Shown here: in pieces, positions 1 through 6,537 of the stretch | Numbering within the stretch: position 1 is the stretch's first letter | Layout: each line of letters opens with the position of its first letter | NCBI GenBank assembly: GCA_027310795.1 | Contig: DAIDAD010000028.1 | Coordinates: 1-7,636, forward strand | Direction: 5' to 3' | From: Candidatus Micrarchaeaceae archaeon | Lineage (GTDB): Archaea; Micrarchaeota; Micrarchaeia; Micrarchaeales; CABMGC01 | DNA length: 7,636 nucleotides | The notes under the pieces: model-generated | The model's input: the letters and a program-made list of their open reading frames with translations, nothing else | What the model was told of the DNA's origin: nothing | Database searches by the model: none | Made by a program: the position numbers and the translations under genes

Positions 1-7
1 ATATATG
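1..7 (+). promoter_or_regulatory. possible TATA element for the M50 protease gene
   Basis: An alternating A/T stretch (ATATATG) ends about 29 nt before the ATG at 36. That is roughly the spacing of an archaeal TATA box serving a leaderless or very short-leader transcript. It is cut by the window edge, so upstream context such as a BRE cannot be seen. Weak support. Confidence 0.25.
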
Positions 8-35
8 TTGTGCAATAAAGTAGCAGCGTATTGCC

Positions 36-782
36 ATGGCTATAAACATAAGGGAGCACGACCTTTTTAAAAACGAAGTCAAGGACATGGTCATAGCAGA
101 CCTTGCCCTTTCATTCGCATTCACTGTCATATTCTCAGGCGGAATAGGCACGGGCGCGCTACGCTTTTTCATATACTTCTTCCCGATGTCGCTGATAGCA
201 GTTTCCTTATCGTTCATACTTCATGAATACATGCACAAGCGCGTTGCGCAGAAGTACGGCGCAATCGCAGCTTTCAAGAAATCGGACATAGGGATACTGA
301 TAACATTGCTGTCATCTGCATTCGGCATACTCATAGGGATACCAGGCGCTACTGTCATTTATACCAGCACATTCACAAGGAAAGAGGAGGGGCTTGTCTC
401 GCTCGCAGGCCCACTCACTAACTTCGCAGTGTTTGCGGTCTTCTTTACAATAGGATATGCTACATTCGGCAGCTCATTCACAAGCAATATATTGGACACA
501 TTCGGAAGCGCTGTCCTTCAGCTTCCGTACCTGCAGAATATCATAAACATGACGCTGCTGATAAGCATAATACTCGCATTCTTCAACATGCTGCCTGTCT
601 ATCCGCTTGACGGCAGCAAGGTCTTCAGGTGGAACAGGGGCGTGTTCGCAGCTGTGATAGTGGCAATCTTCGTGATACTTCTGTTTATCATGCCTATATA
701 CGCGCTTCTGTACAGCTTCATCTTCATGCTGATAATATCGCTCTTCTTCGCATTCGTATACAGGAACATAAGGATATTCTGA
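36..782 (+). CDS. M50-family (site-2-protease-like) intramembrane metalloprotease
   Basis: This is a 248-residue, very hydrophobic protein with about six or seven predicted membrane segments (roughly residues 18-35, 43-62, 86-108, 128-145, 171-188 and 204-241, the last long enough for two). The zinc-binding HExxH motif is present as HEYMH at 63-67 inside the second segment. The third-ligand motif is NMLPVYPLDG at 184-193, with Asp192 the expected ligand. AGPLTN at 124-129 is a further M50 hallmark. Such enzymes cleave membrane proteins within the bilayer. No PDZ or CBS domain is present, so this is a minimal form; its substrate is unknown. ATG 36 is the first start after an in-frame stop at 21-23. 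No Shine-Dalgarno site precedes it, which suits a leaderless archaeal message. It is convergent with leuS, 29 bases away. Family assignment is strong; actual protease activity is inferred from the intact motifs. Confidence 0.9.
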   Translation: MAINIREHDLFKNEVKDMVIADLALSFAFTVIFSGGIGTGALRFFIYFFPMSLIAVSLSFILHEYMHKRVAQKYGAIAAFKKSDIGILITLLSSAFGILIGIPGATVIYTSTFTRKEEGLVSLAGPLTNFAVFAVFFTIGYATFGSSFTSNILDTFGSAVLQLPYLQNIINMTLLISIILAFFNMLPVYPLDGSKVFRWNRGVFAAVIVAIFVILLFIMPIYALLYSFIFMLIISLFFAFVYRNIRIF

Positions 783-786
783 AAAA
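782..786 (-). terminator. T5 tract, likely leuS transcription end
   Basis: On the minus strand five consecutive T residues lie 25 nt past the leuS stop codon and 7 nt past the 794-810 hairpin. Archaeal RNA polymerase commonly terminates at T-runs. The tract shares its last base with the stop codon of the opposing protease gene. It is short, so termination may be partial. Confidence 0.4.
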
Positions 787-793
787 CAGTCGA

Positions 794-810
794 TAATCAG
801 CGCCTGATTA
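794..810. terminator. hairpin between convergent genes (possible shared terminator)
   Basis: TAATCAG (794-800) and CTGATTA (804-810) form a perfect 7-bp stem around a 3-nt CGC loop, in the 29-base gap between the tail-to-tail protease and leuS genes. A further AATCAG at 810-815 makes a second, overlapping 12-bp perfect palindrome (804-815) that runs into the leuS stop codon. On the minus strand the stem is followed 7 nt later by T5 (786-782), so for leuS it resembles an intrinsic terminator. On the plus strand no T-run follows. The structure is seen directly; the function is inferred. Confidence 0.5.
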
Positions 811-811
811 A

Positions 812-3634
812 TCAGCTTACTTCAATGCCCGGCTTCAGCGGCATGGAGCCTGCAGCCTTCGGCGAAGCCGAAGAATCTTCGCCCTCTGCAACAACCTTGC
901 ACCCTGTCTCCTTGCTAATGTACGACTTTGCATCGTTTATTATGTCCAGCTCGTCCGCAGGGTTCGTCTCCACATTCCTTATCGCATTGACCTTCTTCGC
1001 CATTGAAGAAACGAATCCCATGCATCTCTGTATGTCGAACTTGAAGTCATAAGTATTCTCGAGCTCCCCGCTCTTTATCATGTCCATTACCCTTGAGACG
1101 TTCTTGTCCTTCGCAAGCTCGTTGTTCAGTATGTACTTCCACTCGCTTGCTACGATGTACTTTATCTCCTTCGGCTGCTTGCCCTTTTTTGCTACAAGTT
1201 CAAGCACATGCTTCGAATCCTCTATGACGTCATCGATCAGCTTTTCTTCCATCTCGATCTTGCCTGCCAGCATTGCCTCGTTCCCAGATGGCCATTTTTC
1301 TGCTGCAGCAAAGGTGCTGTTGCCAAGCATGTGCCACAGGTCTTCTGAGAAGTGCGGGGTTATGGGAGAAAGCAGGAGCGCAAGCGATGAAAGGTAGTCG
1401 GTTAGGACCAGCTGGTTGCTGCCTCCCCTGAGCAGGTACCTCTTGAGCTCTATCGTTGAATCGTACAAAGCGGCTGTCGAAGCCGTCCTCAGCTCCAGCT
1501 CCTCGATGGCATTTGTGATGCTGATTATCTTCCTGTTCAGCTTTGAATAGAGCCAATAGTCTATGTGCGTCAGTTCTGCAGGCGAGTAAAGCTTCAGGTT
1601 GTCTGCAAGCGTGTTTATGTATTCAAGCCGCTCTCTCACGCCGTTTGCAGCGCTGTCGCTGTACTCGGAATCGGCATACAGGTCTGCGCTGCATACGACT
1701 ACAAACCTGATTACGTCGGCGCCGTGCCTGCCGATAGCAGACTTGATGGGAACCGTATTCCCAAGGCTCTTCGACATCTTCTCGCCCTCGCACAGCACGC
1801 TCCCGTTCACAGCTATCTGCTTAGGCCAGTACTTTTTGTCGAATATTATCGCATGGTTGAAAAGGTACATCGTCAAATGGTTGAACACGAGGTCCATGCC
1901 CGAATGCCTTGAAGTGAATCCGTACCAGTAGTCAAACGCTTCCCTGCACCTCTTAACTATCTCGTAGGAAATGCCCGTAGACTTTGCAGCGCTTTCCGCG
2001 TCTCCCTTGCCAAGGAAAACAAAATCAAAGAATTCCTTGTTCAGTTTCTCGCTCTCTACGCCTGATATGATGTTCCATATGGTGTACAATGACATGTAAA
2101 TGGTCGAATCAGAAAGTGACTCTATTATTTTTGTATTATCCATCGGCAGTTTTGTCCCAAGTCCCTGGGACCTTGCAACTGCTCTAAGGTCTATCCATTC
2201 GATGGCTCTCTCGAACGCGCTCCTGCCTTTCTTTGGGAGAACCACTGCGCCCTTCAGCGCCTCCCTTGCCTTTGCCTTCCATTTTTCATTTCCATAATTG
2301 AGGAACCATTGGCCGTCGACGGTCTTGACCACAATGGCCCAGCCGCACCTGCATACTGCATTGTTTGCTATTATGTAAAGCTCAAAGGCATTTCCTTTGC
2401 CTGTCATGTCCGTCCATATCTTTTCCCTCGCCTCCTTTATCCTGAGTCCTTTGTATTCTCCAGTAACCATTATTCCTTTATGCAGCTCCTCCCTGTACTG
2501 TTTTATGCCCGCCTCTTCTATTGCCGCAGAGTCTATCGCGCCTGACAGGCTCTCCGTGTCCAGGTATGACATTACGGGGATGTCTGGGCCCGCCCCTTTA
2601 CTATCTATGTCCAATACCTTAACGGGTTTTATCGTTGCAGCAACGCTGTTCCCGCGCTTTACAAGTTCGGCAAGCGCAGCATAATCGAAAGGCGCATGCG
2701 CCGGCACGCTAATCACCATGCCAGTTCCGAATGAATCATCAACAAAAAATCCAGGGAACGCTGAAACTGCTTCTCCTGTAACCGGGTTTATGTACTTTTT
2801 ACCAAGCAGCTCGCTGCTGCTTATTTCCTTGATCACCTTTACACTGAACTGGTACGCAAGCTTCTCGGCAGCCTTCTTTGACATGCAATACCTGTTTCCT
2901 TCTATCTCGCATATCACATATGTTGCTCCTTCTTTGACAAATATGTTTGTCACCCCGTATATCGTCTCAGGCCTGTATGTGGCGCACGCGGCGCTGTACT
3001 CTTCTCCGTCAACCTTGAATTTTATTCCTATGACCTTTTCTATCTCAGGTTCCACGTCATGCTTCGTGTCATGCATGCCAACTGCGTTGTTCTCATTCGG
3101 GCACCAGCCTATCTGGTGCCTGCCTTGCGTGAGAAGCCCGTTGGAATTAAGGACTGAGAACTGCCATTCGATGAACCTGCTGAACTGCGGGTTTATGGAT
3201 ATAAGCTGGCGCCTCCAGTCCACGCTCAACCCTATCGCCTTGAAGCTCTTCCTGAACTCGTCTATGAAATAAGATGCAAGGAAGATAGGGTCGGTCATCT
3301 TCTCTATGTCGCTGTCTTCTATCCCAAAGGCCTTCATGTCATTTATTATATCAGGATCCTTTGCCTTTATCCTTTTAGAAGATGCAAGTATCGGCGTGCC
3401 TGTGACGTGCCAGCCCATCGGGAACAAAACATTGAAGCCCTTCATCCTCTTATACCGCGCAAGCACGTCAGCAGTGCCGTATGTTCGCAGATGCCCTATG
3501 TGTGGCGGTCCGTTGACATAAGGGAAAGGTGCGGTGACCATGTACGATTCCCTTGAATCAGGGCTCGGCTCGAATATCTTTGCGCTCTCCCACTCCCTCT
3601 GCCACTTGCTATCAATCTCTATGAAGTCTATCAT
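812..3634 (-). CDS. leuS: leucyl-tRNA synthetase, archaeal/eukaryotic type
   Basis: This 940-residue cytoplasmic class I synthetase charges tRNA-Leu with leucine using ATP; the length is normal for archaeal LeuRS. Domains in order: Rossmann fold with the HIGH motif exact at 45-48; CP1 editing domain with TYRPETIYG (219-227) and GTGMVISVPAHAPFDY (303-318), where Asp317 is the expected amino-acid-binding residue for hydrolysis of mischarged tRNA; second half of the catalytic core with CRCGW (428-432), GLGTKLP (491-497) and IESLSDSTIYM (504-514); KMSKS exact at 619-623; then an alpha-helical anticodon-binding domain and a C-terminal tail for tRNA-Leu recognition. WCPNENNAVGMHDTKHDVEP (177-196) is typical of archaeal LeuRS. 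ATG 3634 has no Shine-Dalgarno site but has a TATA element 26 nt upstream, indicating leaderless transcription. No frameshift or truncation is seen. The gene is single-copy housekeeping and appears unrelated to the operon upstream. Confidence 0.98.
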   Translation of the reverse strand: MIDFIEIDSKWQREWESAKIFEPSPDSRESYMVTAPFPYVNGPPHIGHLRTYGTADVLARYKRMKGFNVLFPMGWHVTGTPILASSKRIKAKDPDIINDMKAFGIEDSDIEKMTDPIFLASYFIDEFRKSFKAIGLSVDWRRQLISINPQFSRFIEWQFSVLNSNGLLTQGRHQIGWCPNENNAVGMHDTKHDVEPEIEKVIGIKFKVDGEEYSAACATYRPETIYGVTNIFVKEGATYVICEIEGNRYCMSKKAAEKLAYQFSVKVIKEISSSELLGKKYINPVTGEAVSAFPGFFVDDSFGTGMVISVPAHAPFDYAALAELVKRGNSVAATIKPVKVLDIDSKGAGPDIPVMSYLDTESLSGAIDSAAIEEAGIKQYREELHKGIMVTGEYKGLRIKEAREKIWTDMTGKGNAFELYIIANNAVCRCGWAIVVKTVDGQWFLNYGNEKWKAKAREALKGAVVLPKKGRSAFERAIEWIDLRAVARSQGLGTKLPMDNTKIIESLSDSTIYMSLYTIWNIISGVESEKLNKEFFDFVFLGKGDAESAAKSTGISYEIVKRCREAFDYWYGFTSRHSGMDLVFNHLTMYLFNHAIIFDKKYWPKQIAVNGSVLCEGEKMSKSLGNTVPIKSAIGRHGADVIRFVVVCSADLYADSEYSDSAANGVRERLEYINTLADNLKLYSPAELTHIDYWLYSKLNRKIISITNAIEELELRTASTAALYDSTIELKRYLLRGGSNQLVLTDYLSSLALLLSPITPHFSEDLWHMLGNSTFAAAEKWPSGNEAMLAGKIEMEEKLIDDVIEDSKHVLELVAKKGKQPKEIKYIVASEWKYILNNELAKDKNVSRVMDMIKSGELENTYDFKFDIQRCMGFVSSMAKKVNAIRNVETNPADELDIINDAKSYISKETGCKVVAEGEDSSASPKAAGSMPLKPGIEVS

Positions 3635-3654
3635 GTAAATCAGTGCAGTTTAAT

Positions 3655-3667
3655 AGTTATAAAAAAA
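3655..3667 (-). promoter_or_regulatory. TATA-box promoter of leuS (leaderless)
   Basis: On the minus strand TTTATAA (3663-3657) is centred at 3660, 26 nt upstream of the leuS ATG at 3634. This is the expected distance from an archaeal TATA box to a start site at the A of the ATG. No Shine-Dalgarno site lies between them. A second candidate, CTTATATC (3676-3669), would give a leader of about 13 nt. No clear purine-rich BRE flanks the first box. Confidence 0.6.
3661..3667 (-). terminator. T7 tract ending the radical SAM-carbamoyltransferase-glycosyltransferase operon
   Basis: Seven consecutive T residues on the minus strand begin 12 nt after the glycosyltransferase stop codon. A T-run of this length is the usual archaeal termination signal; no hairpin is needed or seen. 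The tract also forms the upstream part of the leuS TATA element, so terminator and promoter overlap physically. Confidence 0.5.
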
Positions 3668-3679
3668 GGATATAAGCGT

Positions 3680-4816
3680 TTACCTGCGTGCCTTTGCGCC
3701 TATGCTCCTGAAAAACGCAGAATAAAACGCATTCACCTCGGAAACGTAATACCTGTCAAGGTTCTTCTTGTTCCTTATGAAGGATTTGGGATCTTTGCTC
3801 CTGATTATTTTTATTGCAGCCTCGGCAATATGGTTTTCATCCGCAACTACGCACATCTCCCTAACTTCTTTTGGTATCGGGGAATAATCTGGGATAAGCA
3901 CTGGCACACCGAGCGCAGCACCTTCAAGGCAGATTATGCTCAGCCCCTCCCGTTCTGACATATTCAGTATTAAAGAGGAGCTCCTCGCCGCATGGTAGAA
4001 GTCGCGCTTGTCTTTGTAGAAGTCCAGCACCTTTACATTGTTGCCCAACTTAAGATGTTTAATCCTCTCCATTATTTTATCCTTCTCAGGGCCGCTGCCT
4101 ATTATTATGCCGTTTGCGCTTATGCTGCCGTTTACCTTCTTTAATACATCAAGCCATCTGTCAAGTCTCTTTTCCTTTATCAGCCTGCCGGAAAAGATTA
4201 TTGTACTGCTCCTTTTCACTTTTCTCCTCAACGCCGCCCTGAAATCATTCTTATTTACCACAGGCGCGAATACATGTATCTTTTTCTCATGTATTCCTGC
4301 AGACACCATATTTTCCTTCGTGGAGCTGCTTATCACCACATACGCATCTGCGCCACGCAGGGCAGACGCAGAGAAAGCGCTGGCTGCAGGCCAGAGCTGT
4401 CCGCCGAGATATTTTTTCCAGTAATCAGGGCCCCAGTACTCAGAAACGCCTATCATCAGCTTTGCCCCTTTTGTTTTGCAGTAAAGTCTGACCAGCGGCA
4501 GGTGCAGCATTGGGAAATAATCGGTAATCACAACGTCAAAGTCATGCTCGAACAGCTTCATTACAGCGGAGTTGAAGAAAAACGCCTCTCTTATCGAGCG
4601 CCTGCCGTGCCTATATATCTTCTCCTGGTCCGTGCTGTGGACTGCATGGTAGTGGACTTTTTTGTGTACAAAATCCGATTTCATCCCAGGCCATTTTGTC
4701 GTGAAGAAGTGCACTTCATGTTTCTTAGCAAGCTCAACCGCTGCGTTGTAGTGCATCGCCTCTATGCCGCCCACGTGCCATGGATAAGGCACGTCGTAGA
4801 CTATCGCTATCTTCAT
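3680..4816 (-). CDS. GT-B fold glycosyltransferase, GT4-like (group 1)
   Basis: This 378-residue cytoplasmic or membrane-associated enzyme is expected to move a sugar from an activated nucleotide donor to an acceptor. The N-terminal Rossmann half starts with MKIAIVYDVPYP and the acceptor-side glycine motif GGIE at 16-19. The C-terminal donor-binding half starts near 205 with FSGRLIKEKRLD (208-219), followed by GSGPEKDKI (240-248) and an exact E-x7-E motif (Glu290 and Glu298, in EREGLSIICLEGAALGVPVL), diagnostic of GT4-type retaining transferases. No transmembrane segment or signal peptide is apparent. The start chosen overlaps the carbamoyltransferase stop by 4 nt (ATGA) and has AAGAGG 7 nt upstream. 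The reading frame stays open upstream to 5191, but that part is low-complexity, charged and antisense-like in composition and lies inside the carbamoyltransferase gene, so it is not coding. Family assignment is strong; donor, acceptor and linkage are unknown. Confidence 0.93.
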   Translation of the reverse strand: MKIAIVYDVPYPWHVGGIEAMHYNAAVELAKKHEVHFFTTKWPGMKSDFVHKKVHYHAVHSTDQEKIYRHGRRSIREAFFFNSAVMKLFEHDFDVVITDYFPMLHLPLVRLYCKTKGAKLMIGVSEYWGPDYWKKYLGGQLWPAASAFSASALRGADAYVVISSSTKENMVSAGIHEKKIHVFAPVVNKNDFRAALRRKVKRSSTIIFSGRLIKEKRLDRWLDVLKKVNGSISANGIIIGSGPEKDKIMERIKHLKLGNNVKVLDFYKDKRDFYHAARSSSLILNMSEREGLSIICLEGAALGVPVLIPDYSPIPKEVREMCVVADENHIAEAAIKIIRSKDPKSFIRNKKNLDRYYVSEVNAFYSAFFRSIGAKARR

Positions 4817-6516
4817 TTGCCAGCCTCTTTGTTTTCGACAAAGTACCTGCCGAGGAACATGTACTTCGTCTTTGTCTTCTTCATCGTAAGGAGCGCATCC
4901 TCCGGAGAAGCGACTATCGGTGCGCCGTGTATGTTGAAGCTTGTGTTCAGCACCACGCCGAAGCCCGTCCTGTCCTTCACTGCGCGTATGAGTGACATGT
5001 AGTCCCTGTTCTCCTCGCCCACCATCTGCGGCCTTGCAGTCAGGTCGACGTGAATTACGGATTTCATCACCTCTTTCTTGTCGCTCTGTATCGCATACGC
5101 CATTGTCATGAACCTGTCTGTTCCTTTCACATTCTCGAGCAGTTTGTCGGCGTCTTCCGCAAGCATCGAGGGTGCAAACGGCTGATACCACTCCCTCTGC
5201 TTCACATAAGTGTTAAGCATGTCCTTGACCCTGTCCGAGCCTGCGTTTGCGACTATACTCCTGTTTCCCAAAGCCCTCGGCCCGTATTCCATGCGACCGT
5301 TGAACCAGAACACGTATTCATCGTTGTATATCAGTTCTGCTGCGTGCCCGAACCTTCCAGAGTCTTCTTCAAACGCAATTCCCTGCTCGCGCTTCAGCGC
5401 CTGCTCCGTATAATCATCAGAATAGGAGTTGCCGAGGTATGCGTCATTGAATTCATAAGAGTATGTGCCCCTTGATGAATAATCGGCGCACATCGCAGCG
5501 CCCAGCGCTATGCCTCCGTCGCCCATGTGCGGAAAGACATACCATTCCTTGAGCGCATCAAGATTCCTTATTTTCATGTTCGCCTTGACGTTCGACATTA
5601 TGCCGCCTGCAAAAGCGACAGAACCAATGCCGAACTTCTCCATTGCGTTTGCAGCGAGCTCCGCCTCTATCTTTTCGATAAGCTGCTGCGCCATGTACGC
5701 AAACTGCTCCCTAGGCATCGACCATAATATCCTGTCCAGCATTGCGTACTGCCTCACAGGGCCGTACTTCGCCTTGATCGCAGTGCCTTCGACCGTGTAG
5801 AAATCCTTCAGCCTGTTCTCTTCAAAAGGGAAAGGGAATGAGTAATCGGCCATCGCCATCACCTTGCCCTCGTCCTCGAGTTCACGCATACCTATGAGGT
5901 TTGTGGCCTGCTCGTAGAATATACCTATGGAGTCCCTTGCTGGGATAACGGACTTCCTCTCAAGTTTTCCGTTCTCAAGAATAGAGATGCTCCCTGAAAG
6001 CCCGTCCCCTAAGCCGTCAAGGGTTATTACGAGCGCGCGTTCCATTCCTGAGGTGAAAGCCGCAGTCGCAGCATGCGCCATGTGGTGGTCTATGGAATAG
6101 AGCTTGAACTTGCTGAAGCCTATGTGCTTCAGCTGTTTTGATATTATGCTTTTGCTTATGCTGTCGCAAAGTGGCAATATGCCTATAGATGTTGTTGAGT
6201 ATTTGTAGTAATGCATCAGCCGTTCAAACCTAGGCTTCCGCATCTTCCTTCTTCTGAACCTGTAATATGCCTCTTTCTGCCCTGGGAATATTCTTGACAC
6301 TGTCTTTGTAAGTTCAGTCGTGGGGAAAGCCACGGCTTCAACATCGGTCGGCTTTATCCCTGCAAATGAAAGCGCGTTGCTTATTGAATTATAGGGGAAC
6401 TTTACCTCCAGCTTCCTTTTCGTGTATCTTTCTTCATTCGCCGCGAACACTATCTTCCCATCCTCTATGAGCGCCGCTCCTGAATCGTGCCCGTCCCATA
6501 ACCCTAATACATACAT
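4813..6516 (-). CDS. O-carbamoyltransferase, NodU/TobZ/CmcH family
   Basis: This 567-residue protein has the usual length for the family, which uses carbamoyl phosphate and ATP to make carbamoyl-adenylate and then carbamoylates a hydroxyl of a sugar or natural product. The N-terminal Kae1/YrdC-associated ASKHA-type domain shows GLWDGHDSGAAL (5-16, with the conserved His10), the metal-binding IDHHMAHAA (142-150, His144 and His148), LDGLGDG (166-172), EGKVMAMADY (216-225), AGGIMSNVKAN (303-313) and HMGDGGIALGAA (330-341). The C-terminal domain has WFNGRMEYGPRALGNRS (404-420), REWYQPFAPSML (441-452) and LNTSFNIHGAPIVASPEDAL (523-542). All signature motifs are intact, so activity is likely. A basic segment at 86-100 sits before the His motif. 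It begins 21 nt after the radical SAM stop and overlaps the glycosyltransferase by 4 nt. The acceptor is unknown; a surface glycan or glycolipid sugar is the natural guess from the neighbour. HypF is excluded by the absence of its acylphosphatase and zinc-finger domains. Confidence 0.95.
   Translation of the reverse strand: MYVLGLWDGHDSGAALIEDGKIVFAANEERYTKRKLEVKFPYNSISNALSFAGIKPTDVEAVAFPTTELTKTVSRIFPGQKEAYYRFRRRKMRKPRFERLMHYYKYSTTSIGILPLCDSISKSIISKQLKHIGFSKFKLYSIDHHMAHAATAAFTSGMERALVITLDGLGDGLSGSISILENGKLERKSVIPARDSIGIFYEQATNLIGMRELEDEGKVMAMADYSFPFPFEENRLKDFYTVEGTAIKAKYGPVRQYAMLDRILWSMPREQFAYMAQQLIEKIEAELAANAMEKFGIGSVAFAGGIMSNVKANMKIRNLDALKEWYVFPHMGDGGIALGAAMCADYSSRGTYSYEFNDAYLGNSYSDDYTEQALKREQGIAFEEDSGRFGHAAELIYNDEYVFWFNGRMEYGPRALGNRSIVANAGSDRVKDMLNTYVKQREWYQPFAPSMLAEDADKLLENVKGTDRFMTMAYAIQSDKKEVMKSVIHVDLTARPQMVGEENRDYMSLIRAVKDRTGFGVVLNTSFNIHGAPIVASPEDALLTMKKTKTKYMFLGRYFVENKEAGK
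4824..4829 (-). promoter_or_regulatory. Shine-Dalgarno-like site deciding the glycosyltransferase start
   Basis: On the minus strand AAGAGG lies inside the last codons of the carbamoyltransferase gene, 7 nt before the ATG at 4816. It is complementary to the CCUC core of the archaeal 16S 3' end. Together with the 4-base ATGA stop/start overlap it supports translational coupling and fixes the start. The other gene starts in the window lack a comparable site, a typical archaeal pattern for genes inside an operon versus first genes. Confidence 0.6.
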
Positions 6517-6537
6517 AGAATGCCCTGCCGCATTATC

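Noticed and set aside
1565..1931. overlapping plus-strand open frames of 110-115 codons opposite the leuS KMSKS region
   Set aside because: Two frames open at once over a conserved synthetase core indicate low stop-codon density on the antisense strand, not genes.
2718..3272. plus-strand open frame of 184 codons opposite leuS
   Set aside because: It is antisense to the conserved LeuRS editing domain. The translation is Ser/Phe-rich, as expected from the complement of leuS codons, with no motif.
812..3634. possible isoleucyl- or valyl-tRNA synthetase instead of LeuRS
   Set aside because: WCPNENNAVGMHDTKHDVEP, IESLSDSTIYM and the C-terminal region match archaeal LeuRS; the other class Ia enzymes lack this combination.
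4274..5002. plus-strand open frame of 242 codons opposite the glycosyltransferase and carbamoyltransferase
   Set aside because: It is antisense to two well-supported genes and spans their junction. Its translation has no recognisable motif, and it has the composition of an antisense shadow.
4817..5191. 5' extension of the glycosyltransferase frame by about 125 residues
   Set aside because: It lies entirely inside the motif-rich carbamoyltransferase C-terminal domain. Its translation is charged and low-complexity with no family similarity, and the GT-B domain begins cleanly at MKIAIVYD with an ATGA overlap and a Shine-Dalgarno-like site.
6519..6534. AATGC/GCATT 5-bp inverted repeat between the radical SAM and carbamoyltransferase genes
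   Set aside because: It has five base pairs with a 6-nt loop and no T-run after it, so it is too weak to call a terminator or regulatory hairpin in a 21-base operon gap.
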